A stretch of DNA of 64,000 nt from an uncultured Clostridia bacterium (GCA_910578235.1 CAJTPP010000002.1:13122-77121); one strand, 5' to 3'. Numbered from the stretch's first letter, positions 1-10,693 are shown. The notes: a model not told the origin generated them from the letters alone. Numbers and translations: made by a program.

Positions 1-2493
1 ATGGCAGAGGATGTAACGGTTATCTTGCAAACGAGTGAAACAGTTATTGACCCGCCAGCTTCACCTGAACCTGAAACGTCAGTTCTTGTTGATGAAAAAT
101 TTGACAATTATTCATCGGTAAGCGAACTGACAAATGAGAATAGATGGTATTGGGGACAGAATGATTCGCAGAGCAAATCAGAAATAAAAACTGATGGTGA
201 GAATAAGGTATTTGCACTTAATTTGGACTCAAGCACAGATAACATCTCATTACTGCGTGATTTTGACGAGGTTACCGACAAATACTTAAAAGTGTCGGTT
301 GATGTAAAGTCAAGCGACACAGAGCTTACAGTACCAATAAGCATAAATGATTCCAATATATTTTTAATGTTCGACCATGCAAAAATTAAGGCAAACGATA
401 CAGAGATAATGTCGTATGAAGCAAACAAATGGTACAACATTACAGCGTATTTTGATATTGCCGCAAAGACATATGACATTGTTATAACAGACGAAAACGG
501 ACAGAAAAATATATTAAAAAATGCTACTACAAGTCAGACAAAAATTGCAAATGTAAAAATGCAGTGCTGGGCAATGAGAAATGCAACGGCTTCATTTGAC
601 AATTTATATGTTGAGAAATTGGACGAAAAGCCTGTAATTGAAGATACTCCCACACCATCAGCAAAATTGATTGAAGATGATTTTGAAGCGTACAATACAG
701 TTAATGATATGAGTTCATATGGCTGGGGAGAAAATGATTCAAAGGCTAAAGCTGAAATAACAACAGAAAACAATAATAAAGTATTTGCGCTGAAATTAGA
801 TGAAAATACGGACAGCATATGGTCTTACAGAGGAATGAACAAGGTCAGTGATAAGTGCCTGAAAGTGTCGGTTGATGTAAAATCAAGCGATGCAGGACTT
901 ACTGTTCCGTTAGGAGTAACAACTGTGGGCGGCGATTTGCGCTATGTTATGATGAACGGCGGAAATATTGAAGTTGAAAACGGTCCGCAGATAATGGCAT
1001 ATGAAGCGGGTAAATGGTATAACATTACCGCATACTTTGATTTTACAACAAAGACTTATGATATTGTTGTTACAGATGAAAATGACAAAATACATGTTTC
1101 TAAGGATATTGCATTTAACTTGTCGGGAATAGATACATTAAGATTACAGTGCTGGTCAAAGAAAAATGCCACAGCATATTTTGATAATTTATTAGTAGAA
1201 CAGCTTGATAAAAAGCCCGTTATAGATGACGGTCCGGATATTCCCGATGGTATTGATATAACAGATGATTTTGAAAGTTACAATACTGTTAACGATATGG
1301 GTGTATATGGAATTACAGGTAAGGAGTTAAGCAGTGTTGTAAAAGAAGATGAAAATACATTCTTCCGTCTTGGTTTAAACAGTGAAACAGACAGTATATG
1401 GGCAGACAGAAGCTTTGTAAAGGTTGACGAGGGCATTTTAAATGTTAAGACGAGTTTTAAATCATCAGACCCGACATTGTCAGTGCCGCTTAGTGTATGG
1501 AGTTCAAATGATAAAACTTTCTTCTATATTTTAGTTACCGAAGGTAAGATTTATGCCGGCGACCATGCAGAACAGCTTGCTCCTCTTAAAGTGAATACAT
1601 GGTATGACGTTGACGCGGTATTTAATTTAAATACCAAAACATATACGGTAAGCCTTTCAGACGGAACAGATACTATAAAAAGCGGTAATCTCATATTCGG
1701 AAATACAGACATGAGCGATATTAACTTTGTGAGAATGCAATGCTGGAGTAAGGTAAATGCAAATGCTGATTTTGACAATTTGAGTATTAAATCATCTATG
1801 GCTGTACCTGAAATTACTGAAAACAGTGTTACATTCTATAACGCAAACGGCGACGCAGCGAATGAACTGACAAATGTTTCTACGGGAACATCTAAGATTG
1901 TAATTGATTTTAAGACATATATGGATGCAGACAGTCTTGACGGCATTAAGCTGATAAATAAAAAGACAAATACAGAGGTAGCTGTTACCGCTCAGAAGAC
2001 GCAGAAAACATATGAAATGGTGCTGAATAAGCTGTTGGAAGGTAACACGACATATGCGCTTGTTATTCCGGGAACAGTTAAAAACCTTGATGACATTACA
2101 CTTGGTGAAGATAAGACAGTAACATTTGTTACAGAAAATACCGCAGGCGGTTTATCTGTTAAAATAGCAAATATATCAAACGGCGATGAGGAAGTATCGA
2201 CATTGGCTGATTTAGCAGCGGCAGGTGATAAAGCAACGATTAGCCTGAATTATCAGAATGGCACAGGAACGCAGAGCGATACAAATATATGCGTAATAAC
2301 AAGCTATTACAGCGGTGAAAGACTTGTAAAAACAAGCGTTATGAATAAAACAGTAAGCAAAGACACAGTAAATACAGTTCTTAAATATGATATGCCTGTC
2401 GAAAGCAAAGACGGAGTGGATTGCATAAAGGTATTTGTTTGGGATACTGTAAACAATATGAAACCATATTGTAAGAATGCTGTTTTTAAATAA
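1..2493 (+). CDS. Tandem-repeat extracellular protein, probably 5'-truncated
   Basis: The frame is open from the first base and no signal peptide is visible, so the real N-terminus probably lies outside the window and the ATG at 1 is probably internal. Three repeats of about 190 residues (roughly 28-208, 222-405, 419-600) share the motifs YNTVNDM, LKVSVDVKSSD, KWYNITA and FDNL, and resemble beta-sandwich or LamG/CBM-like modules. Residues about 601-715 look like a Big_5/SbsA Ig-like domain. The last ~115 residues end in KVFVWDTVNNMKPYC, a C-terminal module I associate with clostridial extracellular polysaccharide-active enzymes. No catalytic domain is seen in the visible part. It heads a run of surface and sugar-uptake genes, so a glycan-binding role, or the tail of a large secreted enzyme, is inferred. 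Confidence 0.75.
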   Translation: MAEDVTVILQTSETVIDPPASPEPETSVLVDEKFDNYSSVSELTNENRWYWGQNDSQSKSEIKTDGENKVFALNLDSSTDNISLLRDFDEVTDKYLKVSVDVKSSDTELTVPISINDSNIFLMFDHAKIKANDTEIMSYEANKWYNITAYFDIAAKTYDIVITDENGQKNILKNATTSQTKIANVKMQCWAMRNATASFDNLYVEKLDEKPVIEDTPTPSAKLIEDDFEAYNTVNDMSSYGWGENDSKAKAEITTENNNKVFALKLDENTDSIWSYRGMNKVSDKCLKVSVDVKSSDAGLTVPLGVTTVGGDLRYVMMNGGNIEVENGPQIMAYEAGKWYNITAYFDFTTKTYDIVVTDENDKIHVSKDIAFNLSGIDTLRLQCWSKKNATAYFDNLLVEQLDKKPVIDDGPDIPDGIDITDDFESYNTVNDMGVYGITGKELSSVVKEDENTFFRLGLNSETDSIWADRSFVKVDEGILNVKTSFKSSDPTLSVPLSVWSSNDKTFFYILVTEGKIYAGDHAEQLAPLKVNTWYDVDAVFNLNTKTYTVSLSDGTDTIKSGNLIFGNTDMSDINFVRMQCWSKVNANADFDNLSIKSSMAVPEITENSVTFYNANGDAANELTNVSTGTSKIVIDFKTYMDADSLDGIKLINKKTNTEVAVTAQKTQKTYEMVLNKLLEGNTTYALVIPGTVKNLDDITLGEDKTVTFVTENTAGGLSVKIANISNGDEEVSTLADLAAAGDKATISLNYQNGTGTQSDTNICVITSYYSGERLVKTSVMNKTVSKDTVNTVLKYDMPVESKDGVDCIKVFVWDTVNNMKPYCKNAVFK

Positions 2494-2502
2494 TTAAACT
2501 AT

Positions 2503-2531
2503 GCAGTCCCGCAGTTTTCCTGCGGGGCTGC
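2503..2531 (+). terminator. Strong intergenic hairpin without T-run
   Basis: A 12-bp stem (2503-2514 with 2520-2531, one G.T wobble) encloses a 5-nt loop just after the stop of the upstream gene. No U-tract follows, so it may act as an mRNA 3'-end stabiliser or partial attenuator rather than a full terminator. Confidence 0.5.
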
Positions 2532-2557
2532 GTATAACAGAAATGGTAGGAGTTGCT

Positions 2558-4159
2558 ATGAGAAATTTAAAACGATGGTTCTTTGGACTTTGCATTATGG
2601 CGTTGCTTTTGCCTACGGCAGTATCAGCATTCAATATAGAAAAGGTTATCGGAATTGACGTTAACAGTGAAACCTTCTGCAATGCTTTTATAAAATCCGA
2701 TGATAAGGTTTTTTATTCGGATATATACAATAAGACATCAAAAAGCAAGAGCTTAGAGCTTGAGGAAAAGGTTACAGACCATACGGGAGCAATAGTGTGG
2801 TCAGACAATAAAGCAATTAAAATCAATGCGAAATCAAGAATATTGGAAGCAGTCGTACCCGAAGTTAATAATAATGGACTATATACATTAGAAATGACGC
2901 TGAAACAAAACGGCACTGTATGCGACGTGTTTAACGGTGAGTTTACCGTAACAGAAGGCAAACGGACAACAGATGATGTGGGAGTATGCACACATTTACA
3001 TCTTTACGGAGATAAAGAAAATGTCAGTCTGTTAAAAAATCTTGGGCTTACCATGATTCGAGATGAAGCTATGTGGGATTTTGTTGAAAATTCAAGAGGA
3101 CAATATAGAATTCCGGACAGAGTCCAAAGCTATGTAGAATATGCCAATAAGAAAAATCTTGACATCTTAATGCCGCTTACATACGGAAATCATCTGTATA
3201 TGTCAAATACAAGCCAAATGCCATATACAGATGAACAAATCAATGCTTATGTAAATTACTGCAAATTTGTAGTTTCGCATTTTAGAAACGAAGTAAAATA
3301 CTTTGAAATTTGGAATGAACCTAATATTGCTGCTTTCAATCCCGAAAACCGAACAGCGGCAGATTATACGAAATTATTAAAAGCTGCTTATGAGGGAATA
3401 AAATCAGTTAATCCAAATGCTGTTGTAATAGGCGGTGTGTGCGCTACTCCCGATAATGTCCACGAATATTATGAGAGCTTGAATAATGCAGGAGCATATA
3501 GCTATATGGACGCAATAAGCATACACCCATACTCATGTTTTGGAACAAACCCGATAGATGAAGGAAACAGGGAGTTTGAATGGGTTGTTAACATGCTTGA
3601 GAAGTATAATAAACCCATTTGGGTTTCAGAAGTGGGATATTACAGTTCACCTAAATTCAGTGAAGAAGAACAGGCGGCATACGAAGCAAGAACAGCCGTA
3701 TTGTATAAGGCTAACGGTAAAATAGATAAGGTATTCTTCTATGATTTACAAGACGACGGCAGTGACGCATCAAATGCAGAACACAATTTTGGTATGATTA
3801 CCTCCGATTTAAGAGCAAAACCTAATTTTGCTTCGGTTGCGGCGGCAGTGCATTTCACAGGTAATGCCGAAATCAAAGAAACAAAGCGGGCAAATGAATA
3901 CAGCCTGTTTAAATTCCGAAATGAAACTGAGAATGAAGATGTTTATGCCGTATGGACAAAGGGCGGAAGAAATCTGAACGTCAAAATAATATACGGTAAT
4001 GAGTTTGGAGTCGAATTATCAGAAAATAATCTGAATATAACATTGCCCCAAGCAGATAAACGCCTGTATTATGCGGATTGCTTCGGAAAAGAAACCCAAG
4101 TGCAAAACGGATATACTTTTACACTTGATTATAAACCGGCATATATTATTTGCCGATAA
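2558..4159 (+). CDS. Secreted clan GH-A glycoside hydrolase (GH39/GH5-like)
   Basis: The 533-residue protein has a signal peptide of about 25 residues, an N-terminal Ig-like region and a TIM-barrel hydrolase domain. The acid/base motif WNEPN contains Glu254, and the predicted nucleophile is Glu358 in WVSEVGY; the strand-4/strand-7 pair of glutamates is the hallmark of clan GH-A. Exact family and substrate cannot be fixed by eye; GH39-like xylosidase-type enzymes are the closest impression. The ATG at 2558 is chosen because AGGAG lies five bases upstream and the signal peptide starts there. Its neighbours are surface proteins and a sugar importer, so it probably trims a polysaccharide outside the cell. 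Confidence 0.8.
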   Translation: MRNLKRWFFGLCIMALLLPTAVSAFNIEKVIGIDVNSETFCNAFIKSDDKVFYSDIYNKTSKSKSLELEEKVTDHTGAIVWSDNKAIKINAKSRILEAVVPEVNNNGLYTLEMTLKQNGTVCDVFNGEFTVTEGKRTTDDVGVCTHLHLYGDKENVSLLKNLGLTMIRDEAMWDFVENSRGQYRIPDRVQSYVEYANKKNLDILMPLTYGNHLYMSNTSQMPYTDEQINAYVNYCKFVVSHFRNEVKYFEIWNEPNIAAFNPENRTAADYTKLLKAAYEGIKSVNPNAVVIGGVCATPDNVHEYYESLNNAGAYSYMDAISIHPYSCFGTNPIDEGNREFEWVVNMLEKYNKPIWVSEVGYYSSPKFSEEEQAAYEARTAVLYKANGKIDKVFFYDLQDDGSDASNAEHNFGMITSDLRAKPNFASVAAAVHFTGNAEIKETKRANEYSLFKFRNETENEDVYAVWTKGGRNLNVKIIYGNEFGVELSENNLNITLPQADKRLYYADCFGKETQVQNGYTFTLDYKPAYIICR

Positions 4160-4187
4160 GCTAATTAAAACGGAGAGGAGATTTTTA

Positions 4188-5825
4188 ATGAGGAAGTATA
4201 GATTTACAGCCTGTTTAATAGCCGCTTTGCTTTCAACAAGTACGGTTTTTGCTGATTTTAATTACAGTGCAGATTATAGTGATGAACGGGTTGTAATAAG
4301 TGGTGTAACAAGCACTGAAACAGAAGAGGTTTCTGTTCAGGTTTATAAGTCTGATGACGGAAATATATCTGACAGCAATTCTATACTGTTTAATGACCAA
4401 TGCACATCAGACGGAGGAAAATATGAATTTCCTTTTCGTTATGACGGCGCTGAAAACGGCATATATGAAATCAATGTGCGTGAGTCAGGCACAGATAAAA
4501 TATATACTAAAAAGGTTAAACTTGTTCCCAAACAGGAATATATCACAGCCATATCAGAGCTTAATAATGCGGCGCAAACATCTGAACAGGCATTTATAGA
4601 TGCGTTTAATACCTACGGAAATATATTTGACATTGATGAGGAATTAAAAAAGGGTAAGTCTTTTCAGGATTCTGTGAAAAAACTTGCCGCAGGCGTTAAA
4701 ACCAATCAGATGAACGCTCAAAATAATCAAATGAACGATAAGGTTGTTAATACATATGTTGTTTTAAATGCTGTTAAACAGTCGGAAATAAAGAACGTAA
4801 CCGGATATTTAGACTATTTGCAGCAGGATGACGCTTTTATTGACGATTTATCGAAAATATGTACATCAGATGCAAAAGCCGAATATTTAACGTCAAAATT
4901 AAAAAATGTTGCAGTCTTTGGTATAGACGGCGCTGACAAATCATTGCGCGAAGCTTTGATTTTGACAGCCGCGCGACACAGTAATGTTGGGGCATTAAAA
5001 GCTTTGGTGGAAAAATACGGCGCAGATGTAGGTATGCAGCTATCATCAATAAAATCTTACGCATACAGTTCTGTCAGCGGAAAAGATTATGACAGCGCGG
5101 CAGACCTAAATATAGCGTTGAAAGATGCAAAAAGCCCTGAAGGCGAAAATGGCGGCTCCGGCGGAGGCGGAGGTTCGGGAAGTTCAGGAAACAAATCGAA
5201 CAGTACGGGAAGCACAGGAGTGACATTCCCCGGAACAGGCAAAGCAGAGGTTCCTGAAATCAACGCAAGATTTATAGACCTAAATACTGTGGAATGGGCA
5301 TATGAAGCAATTATGGCTCTTGCAGATAACGGAATTGTAAACGGAAAAACAGACAATGAATTTTATCCAAATGATAAAGTAACGCGTGAGGAATTTGCAA
5401 AGCTTCTTGTATGTATGGCAAAGCTTGAAAACAGCGCATATTCAAGCGACCACTTTACAGATGTAGGCGCAGATGCGTGGTATTCAAGATATGTAAACAT
5501 TGCGTATGAAAACGGTATATGTAACGGAATAGGCAATGGAAACTTTGGAGTTGGAAACGAAATTACGCGTCAGGATATGGCTGTTATGGTACATAATCTT
5601 TTGAAATCAGGTAATGAAGCTATGAATCCGCTGCACACGGAATTTGCTGATGATGAAGATATTTCCGACTATGCAAAGCCTGCGGTGTCATCTCTTTCAG
5701 CAATGGGAGTCATAAACGGCGTAGGTGATAATATGTTTGCGCCGAAGGATAACGCAACGCGCGCACAGGCTGCTGTAATTATTTACGCGGCTTATAAAAG
5801 AATGAATGGGGTGATTTCGCAGTGA
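4188..5825 (+). CDS. Secreted protein with three C-terminal SLH domains
   Basis: The 545-residue product has a signal peptide (about residues 1-22), an N-terminal Ig-like beta domain, a helical middle, and a Gly/Ser-rich linker at about residues 321-345. Three S-layer homology domains follow (about 364-410, 422-475, 485-545), with typical motifs such as FTDVGADAWY and ITRQDMAVMV. SLH domains bind pyruvylated secondary cell-wall polymer and anchor proteins to the surface. GGAGAGGAG precedes the ATG. The stop overlaps the next start by 4 nt (GTGA), indicating translational coupling with the next SLH protein. No catalytic motif is seen; a scaffold or glycan-binding role is inferred. Confidence 0.85.
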   Translation: MRKYRFTACLIAALLSTSTVFADFNYSADYSDERVVISGVTSTETEEVSVQVYKSDDGNISDSNSILFNDQCTSDGGKYEFPFRYDGAENGIYEINVRESGTDKIYTKKVKLVPKQEYITAISELNNAAQTSEQAFIDAFNTYGNIFDIDEELKKGKSFQDSVKKLAAGVKTNQMNAQNNQMNDKVVNTYVVLNAVKQSEIKNVTGYLDYLQQDDAFIDDLSKICTSDAKAEYLTSKLKNVAVFGIDGADKSLREALILTAARHSNVGALKALVEKYGADVGMQLSSIKSYAYSSVSGKDYDSAADLNIALKDAKSPEGENGGSGGGGGSGSSGNKSNSTGSTGVTFPGTGKAEVPEINARFIDLNTVEWAYEAIMALADNGIVNGKTDNEFYPNDKVTREEFAKLLVCMAKLENSAYSSDHFTDVGADAWYSRYVNIAYENGICNGIGNGNFGVGNEITRQDMAVMVHNLLKSGNEAMNPLHTEFADDEDISDYAKPAVSSLSAMGVINGVGDNMFAPKDNATRAQAAVIIYAAYKRMNGVISQ

Positions 5826-8335
5826 AGAAAATAATCAGTATAATGTTAAGCGTACTGTTTGTTATCGGCAGTATAAATATAGTATTTGCTGAAAATGAAC
5901 GGTATTCCGAGGAGAAAATACAGGAAGCGTTAGGCATATTAAAAATATTAGATGTTATCTCTGATGATTATACAAAAGACACTGCCGCAAATCAGGAAGT
6001 AACAAGAGCGGAGTTCTCATACTATGCAGTAAGACTAATCAAATTGCAGGACTATAATCACAGTACATATTTTTATGATGTACCCGACAGTCATTGGGCA
6101 TTTGAAAGCATAAACGCGTTAGCTTCAACGGGAGTTGTAAGCGGATACGGCGACCATCTGTTTATGCCCGACCAAAAAATAAGCAGTACGGAAGCGACAA
6201 CGATATTGCTAAGACTGTTTGGATACAGCAGTGAATATTTCGGAGCAAACAGATTTAATTCACTTGCGTCAGAATTAGACTTGCTTAAAGGCTTCAAAGG
6301 CTCGTCTGTCCTGACTTTTGAGGATATGCTGATACTGCTTCGCAATGCGCTGGAATGTAACTTATGTGAAACGAAGATGGGTATAAACAAATCATATTAC
6401 ATAGGCGATGAAACAGTGTTGTCAAAATACTATGACAGCTATTTTGAAAAAGGAGTTTTAAGCGGCGCGTCGCGAATCAGTATTTACGGCGAGAGCATAA
6501 ATGATAATACTGCCATAATCGACGGGGTTGAATATATTAACACTTCAGAAAACCTTATAGATTATCTCGGCGAGGACATTTCCTTTATATATCGTGAAAA
6601 CGAGCGTGAGGATACACGCGAAATTTTATGGTTTCAATCCCGGAATAAGAGCAATGATACTATAACCTTGGGACTCAAGGACGATAAAGAGTATGATGCT
6701 CCGAATAATATTTTGAAATATGCTTTGGAGAGTGAAAATCGTACACGCACGGCAAGGCTTGCATCAAATATAACAATTCTTTATAACGGAGATATTTATG
6801 ACGACATTGATAAGGCTTTAAATGCTGAAAATTATACAGTTAAACTGTTGAAAACAAATAACAGCAACGCGTACAATTTAGCTATCGTAGAGGAGTATTT
6901 TAATGTTGTTGTAAATGGTGTAAGTTCAGATGATGAATGTATATATAACAGCATAAACGGCGAAAAGGTTTCATTAAGCGATAATGATTATGATAAGGTA
7001 ACTATAATAGACGAAGGCGGTAATCCCGCAGAGTTTTCGTCAATCGCGGCAGACGATTGTGTAAGTGTTTACCGCTCGGCAAGCAACAGATTTATAAGAG
7101 CTGTTGTAAGCAAGCAAAAAATTACGGGTACTGTTTCATCAATGAGCAACAGCGATAACAGAAAAACTATAACCATAGATGGTCAGGAATATGAAACATA
7201 TACAAATAATATAGATTTATTCTCCGTGAAAACAGGTGAAGCCATAACTCTGTTTTTGGATATAAACGGGTACATTGCTAAAATAAAAAAATCCACAGCA
7301 TCAATTAACGCAGCATTTTTACTTAACTCTTGGGTTGATGACGCAGGAGATACTGCGTGGGTAAGGCTTTTTACAGCAACAGGTGAAACAATAGAGTATG
7401 AAGCGATAACCAAGTTTAGAATAAACGGTAATCGGGTAAGCGGAGTACAGGATGCGGTCAATTTACTGTCAAATAAGCAGTTGGTGTTATATAAGCTAAA
7501 TAATGATAATCAACTGACACAGATTGACACTGTAACAGCTAACGGAAATCTGAAACAGCTTACGTCATTTTCAGAGGGAGCGTTTAAATGGGGCAGCGGA
7601 AGAGTAAACAATAAAACGATTTTAAGCAGAGATACTATTGTCTTTTCTATTCCTAACGATTTGACAAATGCAAAGAAAGAAGATTTTGCTATCAAGCGTT
7701 TTTCGGATTTTGTAACAGACCAAAATTATAACACAGCGTCCTATACTGCATCTGACACAGACGGAGCGGCAGAAATTCTTGTGGTTAAAGGTAAAGAATG
7801 GGGTGCTCCCGATTATAATTCAGCAATGATTTTAGTAGATGATGTAAATGAGGCAGTGGACGATGAAGACGAGCTTGTATATCAGATTTGCGGCAACAGA
7901 GGTCAGTCACGCGTTGAAGTAATGACAGAAAGCAGAGATGTATTGAAGAATGTCAAGGTTGAAAAAGGTGATTTAATTAACATTATCTTAAATGATAAGG
8001 GAACTGTAAAAAGTGTGGACGTACTTTATGATGAGAATGTAACAGAACAGCTTACAGGAACAAATCTTTATGTTCAGACGCGGGTAATCACTGCTTATGT
8101 AAATGAGATGGAAGATAATATCATGAAGATAGGATATGATTCTCCTTTAAGCTATGATGAAAAGTGGAATTGTGAAGGCGTACCTGTTTTAATCTATGAT
8201 TCATCAAGAAGAAAAGACCCTATACAGGTTGGAACTACTGACGATTTAAGAAATCTTGAAGTAACCGCAGACTATTCAAAGATACTTATACAGTCATATT
8301 ATGCAGAGCCTGTACAAATAATAATTTATAAATAA
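5822..8335 (+). CDS. Large surface protein with N-terminal SLH domains
   Basis: This 837-residue secreted protein starts at a GTG that overlaps the upstream stop. After a signal peptide (about 1-23) come SLH-like units at about residues 25-75 and 80-133, with a degenerate third unit to about 185. The motif FYDVPDSHWAFESINALAS is a clear SLH signature. The remaining ~650 residues are beta-rich, acidic and asparagine-rich, and I do not recognise a family. The coupled SLH pair lies immediately before an ABC sugar importer, which suggests a cell-surface glycan-handling complex; the function is inferred from context only. Confidence 0.8.
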   Translation: MKKIISIMLSVLFVIGSINIVFAENERYSEEKIQEALGILKILDVISDDYTKDTAANQEVTRAEFSYYAVRLIKLQDYNHSTYFYDVPDSHWAFESINALASTGVVSGYGDHLFMPDQKISSTEATTILLRLFGYSSEYFGANRFNSLASELDLLKGFKGSSVLTFEDMLILLRNALECNLCETKMGINKSYYIGDETVLSKYYDSYFEKGVLSGASRISIYGESINDNTAIIDGVEYINTSENLIDYLGEDISFIYRENEREDTREILWFQSRNKSNDTITLGLKDDKEYDAPNNILKYALESENRTRTARLASNITILYNGDIYDDIDKALNAENYTVKLLKTNNSNAYNLAIVEEYFNVVVNGVSSDDECIYNSINGEKVSLSDNDYDKVTIIDEGGNPAEFSSIAADDCVSVYRSASNRFIRAVVSKQKITGTVSSMSNSDNRKTITIDGQEYETYTNNIDLFSVKTGEAITLFLDINGYIAKIKKSTASINAAFLLNSWVDDAGDTAWVRLFTATGETIEYEAITKFRINGNRVSGVQDAVNLLSNKQLVLYKLNNDNQLTQIDTVTANGNLKQLTSFSEGAFKWGSGRVNNKTILSRDTIVFSIPNDLTNAKKEDFAIKRFSDFVTDQNYNTASYTASDTDGAAEILVVKGKEWGAPDYNSAMILVDDVNEAVDDEDELVYQICGNRGQSRVEVMTESRDVLKNVKVEKGDLINIILNDKGTVKSVDVLYDENVTEQLTGTNLYVQTRVITAYVNEMEDNIMKIGYDSPLSYDEKWNCEGVPVLIYDSSRRKDPIQVGTTDDLRNLEVTADYSKILIQSYYAEPVQIIIYK

Positions 8336-8348
8336 GGAGGATACAAAA

Positions 8349-9746
8349 ATGAAAACAAAAAAACTAATAGCTTTAGTGCTGATGGGAGTTATGTCGTGCA
8401 GTGTGCTTGCGGGATGCTCACAGGGGAAGGTTGCCGAAAAGGACGGCAAGGTTTATGTGTATGACGGCACTTGGCCCGAAGAATCAGCGGTTGACGGCGT
8501 AAAGGATATGGAAGCATTCAGAGATGATTTCCAAGCAGAAAATCCCGATATTGTCATTGTGGATGACGCGGGTAATTATATTGATTCACAAACCTATGCT
8601 GCAAAAGCAAACGCAAAGCAACTGCCAACCTTTAATTTTATGATGTTTACGGATATTAAGGCAAATGCAAAGTCAGGATATTTGCGTGATATTACAGAGA
8701 TTATGAAAAAGAATGGACTTGATACCGCATTGAACGACCAAATGCTTGATTTGGTAACATACGATGGTAAAATCTATGGTATTCCTGATAATGCTTATGC
8801 TCAGGGATTGGAAATAAATTTAAATTTATTTGAGCAGGCAGGACTTATAGATGAAACAGGGAAACCGAAAGTGCCGAGCACTTGGCAGGAGTTGGCTGAA
8901 ACGTCAAAAATTATAAGAGAAAAGACAGGAAAAGCAGGCTATGCGCTTCCGACGATAAATAATCAGGGCGGCTGGCATTTTATAAACATAGCGTGGTCAT
9001 ACGGTGTGGAATTTATGAAACAAAATGATGACGGCTCATATACAGCAACATTTGATTCTCAGGAAATGAGAGATGCGTTGCAGTATATGTATGACTTAAA
9101 ATGGAAATATAATGCACTCCCTGATGATATTGCTATTGACAAAGCAGGATTGGAATCGCTTTTCGGTTCCGATGAAGTTGCTATGATGATTGCAGACCCT
9201 CCCACGCAGTCACTTACAACAGCGTATGATATGAATATTGATGCAATATATGCAGACCGTATTCCAGCAGGACCGAGCGGCAGATTTGCACAGATGGGCG
9301 GCGGTATAGTTGTATTTTCACCCGAAGCGACAGATGCTCAGGTAGAAGCAGCATTAAAGTGGATGAAGTTCAGAGGAAAGGAAACTCCTACAATTACAGA
9401 GGAAGAAAAAGAGCGTCAGGGTAAGTCATACGAGAATGACAGAAGCAAAAATTATATTATATTGCCTAAACAGCCTATGACTATATGGAAAACAGGCGAC
9501 AGATATGAGGAGGATATAAAACTGCGCGCACAGTACACAAATGTTAAGGCTGAAAATTATGAGAATTATCTCAATATGGAGGACGTAACCATTAAGCCTG
9601 AGGAACCTGTATGCTGTCAGGAGCTGTATGCAATTTTAGATAAGCTGATTCAGGAAGTGTTTACTAATGAAAACGCAAATATAGATGAGCTTGTAAAAAC
9701 AGCTAACAATGATTTTCAGGTTAATCATTTAGACAAAATGGATTAA
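8349..9746 (+). CDS. ABC sugar importer substrate-binding lipoprotein
   Basis: The 465-residue protein has a lipoprotein signal (LAGC, lipidated Cys23) and the two-lobed fold typical of family 1 extracellular solute-binding proteins. AAGGAGG lies just upstream. Two permease genes follow directly, so it captures an oligosaccharide and hands it to that pair. No ATPase gene is present; such systems commonly share a MsmX-type ATPase encoded elsewhere. The substrate is not deducible from sequence; the GH65 and GH36 enzymes downstream suggest alpha-linked gluco- or galacto-oligosaccharides. Confidence 0.88.
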   Translation: MKTKKLIALVLMGVMSCSVLAGCSQGKVAEKDGKVYVYDGTWPEESAVDGVKDMEAFRDDFQAENPDIVIVDDAGNYIDSQTYAAKANAKQLPTFNFMMFTDIKANAKSGYLRDITEIMKKNGLDTALNDQMLDLVTYDGKIYGIPDNAYAQGLEINLNLFEQAGLIDETGKPKVPSTWQELAETSKIIREKTGKAGYALPTINNQGGWHFINIAWSYGVEFMKQNDDGSYTATFDSQEMRDALQYMYDLKWKYNALPDDIAIDKAGLESLFGSDEVAMMIADPPTQSLTTAYDMNIDAIYADRIPAGPSGRFAQMGGGIVVFSPEATDAQVEAALKWMKFRGKETPTITEEEKERQGKSYENDRSKNYIILPKQPMTIWKTGDRYEEDIKLRAQYTNVKAENYENYLNMEDVTIKPEEPVCCQELYAILDKLIQEVFTNENANIDELVKTANNDFQVNHLDKMD

Positions 9747-9770
9747 CGGAAATTGAAAGGAAGTGCAGGA

Positions 9771-10679
9771 ATGAAACAGAGAAAAAAATATAGCCTGCAA
9801 AAGCGGCGGCTGTCATTGGGCGGCAAGGATATTTCCGGCTGGATTTTAGTCATTCCTACCATACTGCTGTTTTTGTTTATAGTGTGGCGTCCTATATATA
9901 TTGGAATGAAGTATTCGTTTTATTCACTTAAAGGCTTCACTCCTGTTGAATTTGTAGGTTTTAAAAACTTTCGGGATGTTTTGACCGATACAAATTTTAT
10001 GCAAACACTCAAAAATACATTGTTATATGTGTTTTGGTCATTGGTTATAGGGCTTCCGCTTCCATTTATATGTGCGGTGATTGTAAACGAGCTTTGGGTC
10101 GGACGGACAATTTTTAAGACAATGAGTTATCTTCCGTGTGTTATCCCTGCAATGGCGGTATATCTGATTTGGAAGATGATATATCTTGAAGGCGACGGCG
10201 GTTTGCTGAATATGCTGCTATATTATTCGGGACAGGAACCGGCAAAGTGGCTTGCAAATAAAAATATTGTTATACTGTTAATTATTATAACCATGTCATG
10301 GAGCGGCTTTGGAAGTACAATGATTATGTACTTGGCGTCGCTTCAGGGCATAAACCGCGAGTTGTATGAGGCTGCAAGAATTGACGGAGCAGGATTTTGG
10401 GGCAGAATACGCTATGTCCTGTTCCCTCATATGCGCGGTATAGTGCTTTTGATGGCTATAAGGCAGATAATATCAGTATTTCAAATTACGGAACAGCCGA
10501 TGACAATGACAGGCGGCGGTCCTAACGGAGCGTCTATGAGCTTGGGATTGCAGATGTATAACTATGCTTTTAAATTTGGTCAGACAGGACGTTCGTTGGC
10601 AGTCGGAGTTATTATGTTTGTAATTTTAATCGGGTTAACAGTTGTATATTTTAAATTAGACAAAAAATTCAGTGATTAA
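9771..10679 (+). CDS. ABC sugar importer permease (MalF/UgpA-like)
   Basis: The 302-residue membrane protein has about six transmembrane segments and the ATPase-contact EAA loop EAARIDGAGFWGRIRYVLFP. The ATG at 9771 is preferred over an upstream TTG at 9753 because GGAAG sits seven bases before it. It pairs with the next permease and the preceding binding lipoprotein in one operon. Confidence 0.9.
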   Translation: MKQRKKYSLQKRRLSLGGKDISGWILVIPTILLFLFIVWRPIYIGMKYSFYSLKGFTPVEFVGFKNFRDVLTDTNFMQTLKNTLLYVFWSLVIGLPLPFICAVIVNELWVGRTIFKTMSYLPCVIPAMAVYLIWKMIYLEGDGGLLNMLLYYSGQEPAKWLANKNIVILLIIITMSWSGFGSTMIMYLASLQGINRELYEAARIDGAGFWGRIRYVLFPHMRGIVLLMAIRQIISVFQITEQPMTMTGGGPNGASMSLGLQMYNYAFKFGQTGRSLAVGVIMFVILIGLTVVYFKLDKKFSD

Positions 10680-10693
10680 AGGAGGAAATGACA

